Below, in pieces: positions 13,279 to 20,814 of a stretch of DNA of 23,320 nucleotides. The translations under genes and the position numbers were made by a program. The notes under the pieces are model-generated. The model had not been told where the DNA came from. It saw only the letters and a list, made by a program, of their open reading frames with translations, and ran no database searches. Numbering within the stretch: position 1 is the stretch's first letter; every line of letters begins with the position of its first letter. The DNA comes from a virus. The stretch lies in IMG/VR virus record IMGVR_UViG_3300021962_000676, positions 1 through 23,320 of that record. The stretch is one strand, 5' to 3'.

Positions 13279-14186
13279 TATTCGTCTGCTGTTCGAGTTG
13301 ACGGGAAAGACCTAGCGCATCCCGGCCAGATGATGCGGACTGCGCCGACTCGCCCAAGGCCGGAAGTGCCAGTACCGGATGATACCACACAGCAGCCACA
13401 ATAAAGCGTGTAGCATCCCCCAAGACCACCACCTGCACCATATAAACCGCCAGCACCTCCAGCAGGTGTATTATATGCGTAACCAAGCCCTCCGGTGCTT
13501 CCAGTAACACCTCCGCTGCCTCCTCCACCTCCTAAACCTCCGGCACCAGCAGTAGCGCCAGCAATACCACCGGCTCCGTTTGCTCCACTCCCTAAGATCC
13601 CAGTCCCGCCGCCGCCACCCGAGCCACCAGTAAATAACATTAATTGTGGAGCAAAGCTTGCACAAGAACAATTTTGACCGTCACCGCCGCCGCCACCGGC
13701 ACCACCAGCACCAGCAGTGCCGCTGCCACCGGCACCATTACCGCCAGTACCTGAGTAACCGCCAGCACCGCCACCGCCAGATCCTGAGCCAGCACCACCG
13801 TTACCGCCACCGCATCCTGCAAATGTGCCGCCGAGGCCGCCAGCCGCAGTGTAGCCACCGCCGTTGCCAAGCGCCGCAAAACCACACGCATTGGCAATAC
13901 TATCTCCCACGCTATAACTTGAACAGGTACGAGGTCTGCCTCCGCCAACGGTCATAGAATACGAGTTTCCCGGAATTACTGTTTTATTATTCCGGTATCC
14001 AAGACCGCCACCGCCAGATCTGCCTCCTCCAATAGCGATCATAGAAACTTTAGTTACACCAGCAGGCGCAACCCATGAGTAAGTGCCCTCAGTGGTGTAT
14101 GCTTGCTGGCCTGTAACTGGCCCAGTCTTACCACTCCACCCAAACGCCTTAGCCGACGCCGCACCTCGTGTAGTAATCGCTGGCAT
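13278..14186 (-). CDS. Glycine-rich tail adhesin
   Basis: A 302-residue protein. The start MPAITTRGAASAKAFGW is a familiar fibre N-terminus. Residues about 29-50 (AYTTEGTYSWVAPAGVTKV) are the Gly_rich_2 domain opener; the remainder up to about 285 is dominated by Gly, Ala and Ser with runs such as GGGGAGGYSGTGGNGAGG (137-154), interrupted by variable Tyr/Cys/Phe segments. Known from phage S16 gp38: glycine-rich stretches can pack as polyglycine-II sheets holding variable receptor-binding loops at a fibre tip; similarity in composition suggests the same principle. It has 11 Cys, among them CSCASF, CYTLYCGCC. ATG 14186 is chosen; the longer frame to 14300 overlaps the upstream gene. Confidence 0.8.
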   Translation of the reverse strand: MPAITTRGAASAKAFGWSGKTGPVTGQQAYTTEGTYSWVAPAGVTKVSMIAIGGGRSGGGGLGYRNNKTVIPGNSYSMTVGGGRPRTCSSYSVGDSIANACGFAALGNGGGYTAAGGLGGTFAGCGGGNGGAGSGSGGGGAGGYSGTGGNGAGGSGTAGAGGAGGGGGDGQNCSCASFAPQLMLFTGGSGGGGGTGILGSGANGAGGIAGATAGAGGLGGGGGSGGVTGSTGGLGYAYNTPAGGAGGLYGAGGGLGGCYTLYCGCCVVSSGTGTSGLGRVGAVRIIWPGCARSFPSTRTADE

Positions 14187-14194
14187 GGTGTCGT

Positions 14195-14650
14195 TTATTT
14201 GAACTGAGTCTGGCTGGCGAACACGATGAACGTGCGATCCGCCGTCTTGGTGATGGTGTAGGTGTAGATGTCCCAACTTGAGGCATTGCCAGCAGACCAC
14301 GCAGTGCCGCCTTGGTATTTCGGCGTCACCGTGGTGCCATCAATCTGAAGCACGTTATTATAGTAGGCGGTCGCACCTGTTGCTACGATGTGAACACAGG
14401 AGATGGTCTGCCCGACATTGAGATAAGAGTTTAACGAACGCGCTTTTGAAAACGTAATGTTTAGCGTCCAGTTGGCAGTCGCAGAAGCACTGGCGTATAT
14501 GACCGACTGGGAGTTGATCTCGTAGATAATCGTTCCAGTGGCCGCGACTCCGGTGATGGTCGTAGGCTCAACCGCACTCGTCAGCGCAGCCCTGACCAGC
14601 GTAGGCTGGACAACCGGATTGTAGGTGAATGCTGAAGAGACCGTTGGCAT
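14195..14650 (-). CDS. Beta-rich virion protein, fibre-tip-like
   Basis: A 151-residue secreted-like beta protein with the sequence pattern of a structural domain seen in fibre-tip proteins of environmental phages: NPVVQPTLVRAALTSAVEP, a centre with IIYEINSQSVIYASASATAN (about 41-60) and WTLNI, then VGQTISCVHIVATGATAYYN (about 79-98), IDGTTVTPKYQGGTAWSAGN (about 103-122) and a strand ending FIVFASQTQFK. It has no catalytic motif. It lies between another small virion protein and the adhesin, starting two bases after the preceding stop (TAAAAATG). Likely part of the fibre/baseplate; the exact role is unknown. Confidence 0.65.
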   Translation of the reverse strand: MPTVSSAFTYNPVVQPTLVRAALTSAVEPTTITGVAATGTIIYEINSQSVIYASASATANWTLNITFSKARSLNSYLNVGQTISCVHIVATGATAYYNNVLQIDGTTVTPKYQGGTAWSAGNASSWDIYTYTITKTADRTFIVFASQTQFK

Positions 14651-14652
14651 TT

Positions 14653-15099
14653 TTAGTAGGCTCCGCCAAACGCTGTGACCTGCAACGCAGTGCCAGCCGC
14701 AGTGGTAGTCACGGTCGTAGAGGCATAAAGCGCAAACGCCGCAGGTAGCACAAGAGGTGCCGGGAATGTGTAGGTCGTGGTAAACGCCGCTGCCGTGGTG
14801 CTTGGCGTCACTGCGGTGACCGCGATTTCAAGAATCATAAACGCGGTCGTGCCGTCCCAAAGCCAGATGTCCACGAGGTTGGCAGCGTTGATAGTCGAGA
14901 TGCCTGTGCCAGCAGCGTTCACTTGGATCGAATCGATCCGCAGTCCGTTGGTGGAAACGGGAACGAATGCCGTGATGTTAGCACCGGCCAGCGATGCGGT
15001 AGCCGTGGGCGCACGGGTCGTGCAGGCGGTCTGCGCCACCAGCGTCAGCGTCTTGGCATACGGTGTCTGTGCGAAGATAGGTGTAGATGTAACGGCCAT
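14653..15099 (-). CDS. Small beta-rich virion protein
   Basis: A 148-residue protein dominated by Ala, Thr and Val. It has SLAGANITAFVPVSTNGLRI (about 36-55), a Gly/Thr strand region, then LVDIWLWDGTTAFMILEIAV (about 75-94), a Thr/Ala-rich strand pair, and a final TALQVTAFGGAY. The pattern resembles small structural proteins that accompany fibres in environmental phages, and no enzyme motif is present. The start ATG at 15099 follows the fibre stop by three bases; GGAGGA near the end of the fibre gene would serve as a good SD, the clearest in this block. Function is otherwise unknown. Confidence 0.62.
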   Translation of the reverse strand: MAVTSTPIFAQTPYAKTLTLVAQTACTTRAPTATASLAGANITAFVPVSTNGLRIDSIQVNAAGTGISTINAANLVDIWLWDGTTAFMILEIAVTAVTPSTTAAAFTTTYTFPAPLVLPAAFALYASTTVTTTAAGTALQVTAFGGAY

Positions 15100-15102
15100 A
15101 AA

Positions 15103-18100
15103 TTAAAATCCTCCAAAGTTATTTGCTAAGAAAATGTTGCTGCCTGTTGAGGCTGAACTTGAGCCAGCAGCAATCGTGATTGCTCCGCTTCCGTTGGTAA
15201 TTGTTATGCCAGAGCCAGCCGTCAAAGTTGCTTTTGTCAGTGTATTTCCGGTCGTGTTGCCGATGAGCAACTGGCCATCGGTGTATGTCGTCTGACCTGT
15301 TCCGCCCTTCGCCACCGTAACTGTATCACTCAGAGTCGACCCAGCCGCCGTGACGGTGATCGCTGCACTCCCGTCAAAATTGACGCCATTGATCGCGCGA
15401 GGAGTAGCGAGAGCCGTGGCTGTCGCTGCGTTGCCCGTGGTAGAGCCAGACGAGCCGCTGGCATTGCCGGTTAAATTCGCGGTGATTGTGCCAGCGGTGA
15501 AATTACCAGAAGCATCGCGGGCAACAATTGCAGAGGCAGTGTTGGCTGACGCTGCCGTCGTCGCGCTGTTTGAGACTTTAAGAGCAGTCGCAATTGTATC
15601 GAGCTTCGTGTCGGCAATTGCGGCGGATGCATTGATGTCTGCGTTCACGATAACGCCTGCTGCGATTGCGGTGGCATTTCCGACGCTCGACACATCGCCA
15701 GTCAGATTCGCATTCGTCGTTACGTTTCCAGCCGTCAGTCCAGCAGCCGTGCCGGTAATGTTCGTGCCGACAAGTGATGCTGGCGTGCCAAGTGCCGGAC
15801 TAGCTCCAAAGGATGTCAGCGAGGATGCGGTAACACCGGAAGCAAGAGTCGCGCCGGTGAGCGTGCTAGCGTCTGCCGTGATAGTGATTGCCGCAGTCCC
15901 GTCAAAGTTAGTTCCGTTGATTGCGCGCGCCGTGGCCAATGCTGTTGCCGTCGCCGCGTTCCCGGTCGTCGAGCCAGACGAGCCGCTCGCGTTGCCGGTG
16001 AGATTCGCGGTGATCGTCCCGGCGGTGAAATTACCGGACGCGTCACGCGCAACGATTGCCGATGCCGTGTTGGCCGATGCTGCGGTCGTCGCTGAATTGC
16101 TGACCTTCAGCGCAGTCGCAATCGTGTCCAGCTTGGTATCGACGATCGCGGCACTCGCATTGATGTCCGCATTGACGATCACTCCAGCAGCGATTGCCGT
16201 CGCATTGCCAACGCTGGTCACATCGCCAGTGAGATTCGCGTTCGTGACTACGGTTGCGGCATTGCCGACGCTAGTGACACCTCCAGTGAGATTCGCATTT
16301 GTGATCACGGTCGCAGCGTTGCCGATGCTCGTGACACCTCCGGTCAAGTTTGCGTTCGTGACGACCGTGGCAGCGTTACCGACGCTGGTCACGCTACCAG
16401 TCAGATTTGCGTTTGTCACCACCGTGGCCGCAAAGCTGCCGGTGCCGCTGCCAGTCACGCCTCCGGTGAGCGTGATCGTCTGGTCGCCGGTGTTAGCTCC
16501 AGAGACCGAGGTCGTGCCGGTGACTGCAAGCGTCGGAGTCGATGCGCCAGAGACCACGACGGAATTGACCGAGGTCGGCACGATGGCGCCGAGCGTCAGA
16601 CTGATGGCCGGCGTGGTCGTAGATGTCGCAACGGTGCCGGAGACTCCGTTCGCCGTGGTCACCGACACGCTCGTGACTGTGCCGCTTCCTCCAGCCGCGA
16701 CGAAGGAAGTGTTCGTGCCGTCGCTCTGAAGCACCTTGCCGCTCGCTCCGACCTGCGACGGAAGCAGCGCGTTCAGCGCATCATTCGCCGTCGTCTGACC
16801 CGTGCCACCCTTGGCGATGGTCACCGTGTCCGAGAGGGTCGACCCGGCAGCCGTTACAGTAATATTCGCACTCCCGTCGAAGCTCGTGCCGTTTATCGTT
16901 CTCGCAGTTGCAAGCGCGGTTGCGGTCGATGCATTCCCGGTCAGCGCAGCGGTGATCGTGCCTGCGGTGAAGTTGCCAGACGCATCACGAGCCACGATTG
17001 CGGAAGCTGTATTCGCCGACGCCGCAGTCGTGGCAGAGTTCGAGACCTTCGACGCGGTCGAGATCGTCGCGAGCTTCGTATCCACGATGGCCGCGCTTGC
17101 GTTGATATCAGCGTTGACGATCACGCCCGCTGCAATCGCGGTGGCGTTCCCAGTGCTCGTGACATCGCCGGTCAAATTTGCGTTCGTGACTACGGTCGCT
17201 GCAAAGCTGCCCGTGCCACTTCCAGTGACTCCACCAGTCAGCGTGATGGTCTGATCGCCGGTGTTCGTTCCGCTCACCGCGGTTGTGCCAGTAACTGCAA
17301 GCGCCGGCGTCGAGGAACCGGACAGAGTCACGGCGTTGACGGTCGTCGGCGTGATTGCACCGAGCGTCAGGCTGATTGCTGGCGTCGTCGTGCTGGTCGC
17401 GACCGTTCCCGAGACACCGTTTGCGGTCGTGACCGAAACACTCGTCACCGTGCCAGAGCCGCCTGCCGCAGTGATCGTAATCGATCCCGGTGCGTTCGCG
17501 ATCGTGACACCGCTGCCGGCGGTCAGCGTTGCCTTTGCGAAATCTCCGTTTGAGCCGATGAGCAACTGTCCATCGGTTGACGCTCCGACGAGATCCAGAA
17601 TTGAAGTGACGCCGCCACCGCCGCCGCCCGTGCCACGCGCTGCGCTTAGAGTCCACGCAGATGTGTTTCGCGATGGCTTATCCTTGTTGTCATCAGTGTT
17701 CGAGACGTAGGAATCGCCATTGTATGCAACGAGGTCGAGGCGCTGATATCTTTCGCTCGCCTGCCACTTGCCTCGCGGATTCAAACCCTTCGGCTCGGCA
17801 AATTCTTTTCGCAGTTGGTCAATCTGATTGGCTCTTGGAAACCGTGAAAGCTCGTCGATGACGATTGATTTTACCTTGGACGGAATCTCCATTGCCGCCG
17901 CAGCGATCAAGTCTTTCGCCTGCTGTTCGATTTCCTTCGTCTTGTTTTTTTCCGCCAGCAGCACCGAGTATTTCGCGGCCGTGGTTCGTTCCAGATTGCG
18001 AAGCAGTTCGTCAACTTTTTCGGTCAGATTGATTTCTATGGAATCTGCCAACTCGCCTGATTTGTTTTTCGCAAATTCCTCAAGCTCGCTGCGAAGTTGC

Positions 18101-18243
18101 GGCTCGATCACCTCGAGGTTTTTTTCAATTTCGTCCGTCAGAAATTGCCGCATCTGCGGAAGCTGCTCGACGAGTTCTTTCAACTCGGTTCGCTGAATTA
18201 GAGCCAGTTCAACCAGACGTTCGATTTTGAGTTGGGTATCCAT
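15103..18243 (-). CDS. Long tail fibre with coiled-coil base and repeated shaft
   Basis: A 1,046-residue fibre. Residues 1-150 are charged and coiled-coil (LKIERLVELALIQRTELKEL and on), likely the virion attachment part. Residues 153-204 form a carbohydrate-binding-like module (NPRGKWQASERYQRLDLVAY then NGDSYVS), like CBM5/12 fibre modules. A Gly-rich hinge follows (204-211). The rest is a Thr/Ala/Ser/Val-rich shaft made of repeats: two copies of a 98-residue unit, four copies of a 19-residue unit, and three copies of a 115-130-residue unit. It ends GSNIFLANNFGGF. ATG 18243 is chosen; a TTG at 18258 overlaps the portal stop (TTGA) exactly as in the terminase gene and is a fair alternative. 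Role: host recognition; shaft length may vary. Confidence 0.85.
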   Translation of the reverse strand: MDTQLKIERLVELALIQRTELKELVEQLPQMRQFLTDEIEKNLEVIEPQLRSELEEFAKNKSGELADSIEINLTEKVDELLRNLERTTAAKYSVLLAEKNKTKEIEQQAKDLIAAAAMEIPSKVKSIVIDELSRFPRANQIDQLRKEFAEPKGLNPRGKWQASERYQRLDLVAYNGDSYVSNTDDNKDKPSRNTSAWTLSAARGTGGGGGGVTSILDLVGASTDGQLLIGSNGDFAKATLTAGSGVTIANAPGSITITAAGGSGTVTSVSVTTANGVSGTVATSTTTPAISLTLGAITPTTVNAVTLSGSSTPALAVTGTTAVSGTNTGDQTITLTGGVTGSGTGSFAATVVTNANLTGDVTSTGNATAIAAGVIVNADINASAAIVDTKLATISTASKVSNSATTAASANTASAIVARDASGNFTAGTITAALTGNASTATALATARTINGTSFDGSANITVTAAGSTLSDTVTIAKGGTGQTTANDALNALLPSQVGASGKVLQSDGTNTSFVAAGGSGTVTSVSVTTANGVSGTVATSTTTPAISLTLGAIVPTSVNSVVVSGASTPTLAVTGTTSVSGANTGDQTITLTGGVTGSGTGSFAATVVTNANLTGSVTSVGNAATVVTNANLTGGVTSIGNAATVITNANLTGGVTSVGNAATVVTNANLTGDVTSVGNATAIAAGVIVNADINASAAIVDTKLDTIATALKVSNSATTAASANTASAIVARDASGNFTAGTITANLTGNASGSSGSTTGNAATATALATARAINGTNFDGTAAITITADASTLTGATLASGVTASSLTSFGASPALGTPASLVGTNITGTAAGLTAGNVTTNANLTGDVSSVGNATAIAAGVIVNADINASAAIADTKLDTIATALKVSNSATTAASANTASAIVARDASGNFTAGTITANLTGNASGSSGSTTGNAATATALATPRAINGVNFDGSAAITVTAAGSTLSDTVTVAKGGTGQTTYTDGQLLIGNTTGNTLTKATLTAGSGITITNGSGAITIAAGSSSASTGSNIFLANNFGGF
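15259..15282 (-). repeat. 24-nt near-identical direct repeat, fibre 3' copy
   Basis: The segment encodes part of TDGQLLIG. On the plus strand it reads GCCGATGAGCAACTG, one variable base, CCATCGGT, and matches the copy at 17554-17577 with one mismatch. The spacing is 2,295 bases, a multiple of three. Confidence 0.8.
15286..15681 (-). repeat. Fibre shaft unit B, copy 3
   Basis: About 132 codons beginning GNATAIAAGVIVNADINASA and ending KGGTGQTT. It matches copies 1 (16789-17151) and 2 (15865-16209) closely in protein but differs at many third codon positions. Core shared element: SNSATTAASANTASAIVARD then ASGNFTAGTIT. Confidence 0.85.
15865..16209 (-). repeat. Fibre shaft unit B, copy 2
   Basis: About 115 codons, directly after the 57-nt array (the first GN residues are shared with its last unit). 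Same protein pattern as copies 1 and 3, including a GNASGSSGSTTGNAATATALA stretch also found in copy 3 but missing in copy 1, so copies 2 and 3 are the closer pair. Confidence 0.85.
16204..16431 (-). repeat. Four tandem 57-nt repeats in fibre shaft
   Basis: Four in-frame units at 16375-16431, 16318-16374, 16261-16317 and 16204-16260. Each encodes 19 residues of form AATVVTNANLTGxVTSVGN, with small changes (V/I, S/G/D). The protein is nearly identical, but codons differ between units. Confidence 0.92.
16394..16689 (-). repeat. Fibre shaft unit A, copy 2
   Basis: A 98-codon unit: GSGTVTSVSVTTANGVSGTV, a Thr/Ser-rich core, then VSGxNTGDQTITLTGGVTGS and ATVVTNANLTG. The counterpart is at 17168-17463. 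Its last residues are shared with the first unit of the 57-nt array. Confidence 0.85.
16789..17151 (-). repeat. Fibre shaft unit B, copy 1
   Basis: A 121-codon unit ending KGGTGQTT. It has the short AALTGNASTATALATAR form without the Gly/Ser insertion of copies 2 and 3. It follows unit A copy 1, giving the order A1-B1-A2-(57-nt array)-B2-B3 in gene direction. Confidence 0.85.
17168..17463 (-). repeat. Fibre shaft unit A, copy 1
   Basis: A 98-codon unit matching 16394-16689 at about the same residues, with changes such as ITPTTVNAVTLSG versus IVPTSVNSVVVSG. DNA differs at many synonymous sites. Confidence 0.85.
17554..17577 (-). repeat. 24-nt near-identical direct repeat, fibre 5' copy
   Basis: This is the partner of 15259-15282, also within a TDGQLLIG motif followed in both cases by KATLTAGSG. 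One mismatch in 24 bases. Confidence 0.8.
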
Positions 18244-18254
18244 CGATGAATTGA

Positions 18255-20534
18255 TCAATTCGATTTCTCGGTCTGAGTCGAACCGTCAGGAGTTGATGTG
18301 GCCGGCCTTGAAAAATTGATGAGTTCTGCGATGCGACTGGCTTCTTTGACTTGATCAGCCTGCACATCGAGTCGCTCAACGATTTTTGTCGCCCACGAAT
18401 ATCCTTCGTCTCCGCCCCAGCCCATCCACGCCTGCCATCCGCGACCCTGCTCGCTCCACGTCTCGCCCTTTTTATCGACCTCGTGACGATCAAAGAATGC
18501 CTTCATGCGCTTGACGCTATCCACTGAGAGCGGACGCTTGTTCATGATGTCGCGCGCGCGTGCAATTCCTACGCTGGTCATTCCGCGTTGAGACGGTGGC
18601 TTTGATGCGCGCACCTCGAGCGAGCGCTTCGCATTCTGCACCATCGCATCGGTCGGAATGTAACTGTCGGTTTCGAAATTGATGGTGACGCAGTCCGATT
18701 CGAGCGCGACGTCCTTCTTCGGTAAGTTGGCGACGCTGGCTGAAACTGATTGGGCTGCTTCCTTTGCCATGCCAGCAGAGATCATAAGCGACTGCGCGGA
18801 TTCTGGAGTCAGATCGCCCTTGCGAAGATTCTCAATGATCGCGAGCACCGCCGCAATTTGTGCGCCGTTTAACGGAGCAATCTGCGCGGAGATGTCTGGG
18901 AACGCTTCAGCACCGGCGACATCGCTCGGAACGGCATCACCTGATCCACCGCTTCCGCCACTTGAATCAACCTGCGCCGCTGCTGCTGCCGCTCCGACGT
19001 TGTCGCCTGCCGCTGCCGCCGCCGCTGGCGTCGAAGGAAGCGAACTAGTCACGAGACGAATCGACGTTTCCGGCACGCCGTATTTCGTCGAAAGTTCCTT
19101 GATGAAGCTCGCCTCGATTGCGATCTGCTCGAGCCGCGAGAAAGCGTCGGTGCCTTCTTCGCTCGCGATCTCTGCCAAGCTCTTTGCGCCTTGCCGATTC
19201 TCGTTCAGATTCGCCGCAGACTCGCGACCGACATCGATCGATAGCTTGGCCGGGAATCTCCACTCGCCGGCAGTCGCTCGACGCAGCGCCTGCACCATTG
19301 TCTCGCCGGCCTTCAGGCTTGGCGCAGTTAAATCTCCGCGAGCGATTGCGTCGATCAGCACCGCGTTTTTGATCGGGTCCAGAACCTTGTCCACAAGCAC
19401 GCCCTGATGACGCGTGAACACGCGATCAGCCGCAGCGAATTCTGCGCGCACGCTCGGACCTTGGTAACCTTGCGAACCGAAAAGCACCGCCTGCGGTATT
19501 CCGACCGCGAGCGAAATCTCGTGCATGAGATGCTGCACGAATCCGGTGAACGCCTGCGATGGTCGCGACGGCATGACCTCGATTTTGTCCGCGTTGCCGA
19601 AGTAACGAATCATGCCGACATCGCTGAGTTCGTTCTGCTGCTGCTGCCCGTTGCCTAGCGTGACCGCTGGATTCGGCGTAAAAAGATTGCGTGGATTCGC
19701 CGTGCCACGATCCGAAAATACAAGTGCAGCCTGCTGCGACGCAAAGCGCACGCCAGCTTTTTCAGCCTCGAGAATTTCATAAAGCGAGCGAGCGGTGCGG
19801 ATGCCAGAATGAAAGTCGGTGACGCCGCGGTATTGATCGACGCGGAACGGGTCAAAGTAGTGGCAGAAATTAGCCGCCGGAACGTCCTCTGGATTGAAGT
19901 AAACGCCAGAGCGATCGACTCGGAAGATTCGATATGCAATCGGCTCGCCGAAATCGTTTGTCACAATCCCTTGGTAATAATTTTGCCCGACGTCCGATTG
20001 CATATTCGGATTTCCAATGCGAGTCGCCGGAACGAGCTGAATCTTCAGACCTTCGCCGGCGCGCCGAATCACGAATCCGCAATCGCCATCCACCGGACGT
20101 TCCTCTGCCGCGAGCTGGATTAACTTTTTGAACGAGTGCCTGCCGGTAACGTCCGCGCTTTTGCACCACGCGTGAAAGTATTCGGAGACCTCCGCGTTGT
20201 ATTCGCGGTCACCAGTCATCGGCGAGTATTCGGTCGGCGTGAGATTGATGCCGAAGACACGAGACGACGCGCGGATCTCTGGCACGTTCTCCACCAGATC
20301 GCGAGCTTCCCACATCATGATGATGCGGTCGCGAACCGTCTGCGGTGACTCGCTGACCTGTCCGTATTGCTTCGGATTGTAGAGTCGATTCGTCCTCGCC
20401 GCGTTATACTCGAAGAGCGCCTTCGTCACGCGCGACTCCAGCCGGCTCAATCCCCAAGACGGCGCGACGTTGTCGATGGCTTTATCCAGCCACGTTTTAT
20501 TGGCGACAATTTGCGACGGGTCGAAGGTTTCCAT
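18255..20534 (-). CDS. Lambda-type portal protein with extended C-terminus
   Basis: A 759-residue portal; lambda gpB is about 530. Residues 30-500 follow the lambda portal family: YNAARTNRLYNPKQYGQ (43-59), RDLVENVPEIRASSRVFGIN (78-97), EERPVDGDCGFVIRR (144-158), the GIRTARSLYEILEAEKAG region (244-261) and a FGSQGYQGPSVRAEFAAADR clip/stem region (352-371). After a poly-Ala/Ser-Gly linker (503-535) comes a LNGAQIAAVLAIIENLRKGD helical element (555-574) known from other portal C-termini, and then residues 616-725, a separate module with YIPTDAMVQNAKRSL, TSVGIARARDIMNKRPLSVD, FFDRHEVDKKGE and WGGDEGYSWATKIV. This last module recurs in phage head proteins; function unknown. ATG 20534 follows the gpW-like stop by two bases. 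Confidence 0.9.
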   Translation of the reverse strand: METFDPSQIVANKTWLDKAIDNVAPSWGLSRLESRVTKALFEYNAARTNRLYNPKQYGQVSESPQTVRDRIIMMWEARDLVENVPEIRASSRVFGINLTPTEYSPMTGDREYNAEVSEYFHAWCKSADVTGRHSFKKLIQLAAEERPVDGDCGFVIRRAGEGLKIQLVPATRIGNPNMQSDVGQNYYQGIVTNDFGEPIAYRIFRVDRSGVYFNPEDVPAANFCHYFDPFRVDQYRGVTDFHSGIRTARSLYEILEAEKAGVRFASQQAALVFSDRGTANPRNLFTPNPAVTLGNGQQQQNELSDVGMIRYFGNADKIEVMPSRPSQAFTGFVQHLMHEISLAVGIPQAVLFGSQGYQGPSVRAEFAAADRVFTRHQGVLVDKVLDPIKNAVLIDAIARGDLTAPSLKAGETMVQALRRATAGEWRFPAKLSIDVGRESAANLNENRQGAKSLAEIASEEGTDAFSRLEQIAIEASFIKELSTKYGVPETSIRLVTSSLPSTPAAAAAAGDNVGAAAAAAQVDSSGGSGGSGDAVPSDVAGAEAFPDISAQIAPLNGAQIAAVLAIIENLRKGDLTPESAQSLMISAGMAKEAAQSVSASVANLPKKDVALESDCVTINFETDSYIPTDAMVQNAKRSLEVRASKPPSQRGMTSVGIARARDIMNKRPLSVDSVKRMKAFFDRHEVDKKGETWSEQGRGWQAWMGWGGDEGYSWATKIVERLDVQADQVKEASRIAELINFSRPATSTPDGSTQTEKSN

Positions 20535-20536
20535 TT

Positions 20537-20776
20537 TCAGTTTCCGTTAAAGCTAACGAACGTGACGTCGGTGGTATCGCCGGCAACTACATCGATCGCG
20601 CTCATGATCTGCCCGAGCATCCGATTGAGCGCAGTCAGATCCGCGCGCGTGACGCTTTTGCCGTTGAGCGAATAGCTTGAGTTCAGCAGCACCGCTTGAA
20701 TTGCGTCAAGCGTCTTGGTCTTTAGCGTTTGCAGCGTTGCCGCATCGAGGTCTTGGAACGGATTGTCGTTAGCCAT
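20537..20776 (-). CDS. Head-completion protein (gpW-like)
   Basis: A 79-residue protein between terminase and portal, the place of lambda W. Pattern: a first helix (DAATLQTLKTKTLDAIQAVL, about 11-30), a short hairpin with SSYSLNGKSVTRADL (about 33-47), then a second helix (TALNRMLGQIMSAIDVV). The hairpin-between-two-helices plan fits gpW, which joins the portal and stabilises packaged DNA. The C-terminal TTDVTFVSFNGN is an extra strand. ATG 20776 has no SD; the 38-base gap before it contains a 15-base palindrome. Confidence 0.75.
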   Translation of the reverse strand: MANDNPFQDLDAATLQTLKTKTLDAIQAVLLNSSYSLNGKSVTRADLTALNRMLGQIMSAIDVVAGDTTDVTFVSFNGN

Positions 20777-20790
20777 CTAAACCGCGCGAA

Positions 20791-20805
20791 TCGTCAAATT
20801 GACGA
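20791..20805. other. 15-base palindrome before gpW-like gene
   Basis: TCGTCAAATTGACGA has perfect 7-base arms around a central A. It is in the 38-base terminase-gpW gap, the largest gap without a gene here apart from the terminator region. It could be a protein-binding site or chance; it has no T-run and is not a terminator. Confidence 0.4.
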
Positions 20806-20814
20806 ATGGACTAA

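Noticed and set aside
13495-13677. Pro-rich plus-strand frame
   Set aside because: It is the reverse complement of the Gly codons of the adhesin gene (GGN read as NCC).
16204-16431. Evenly spaced repeats that look like a small CRISPR array
   Set aside because: Units are contiguous, 57 bases long, in-frame and coding, with no unique spacers; they are protein repeats of the fibre.
15350-16729. 459-codon open frame on the plus strand
   Set aside because: It is antisense to the fibre repeats. Its length follows from the Ala/Thr/Val codon bias and the repeated sequence; its translation is a repetitive Ala/Val-rich mirror with no domain.
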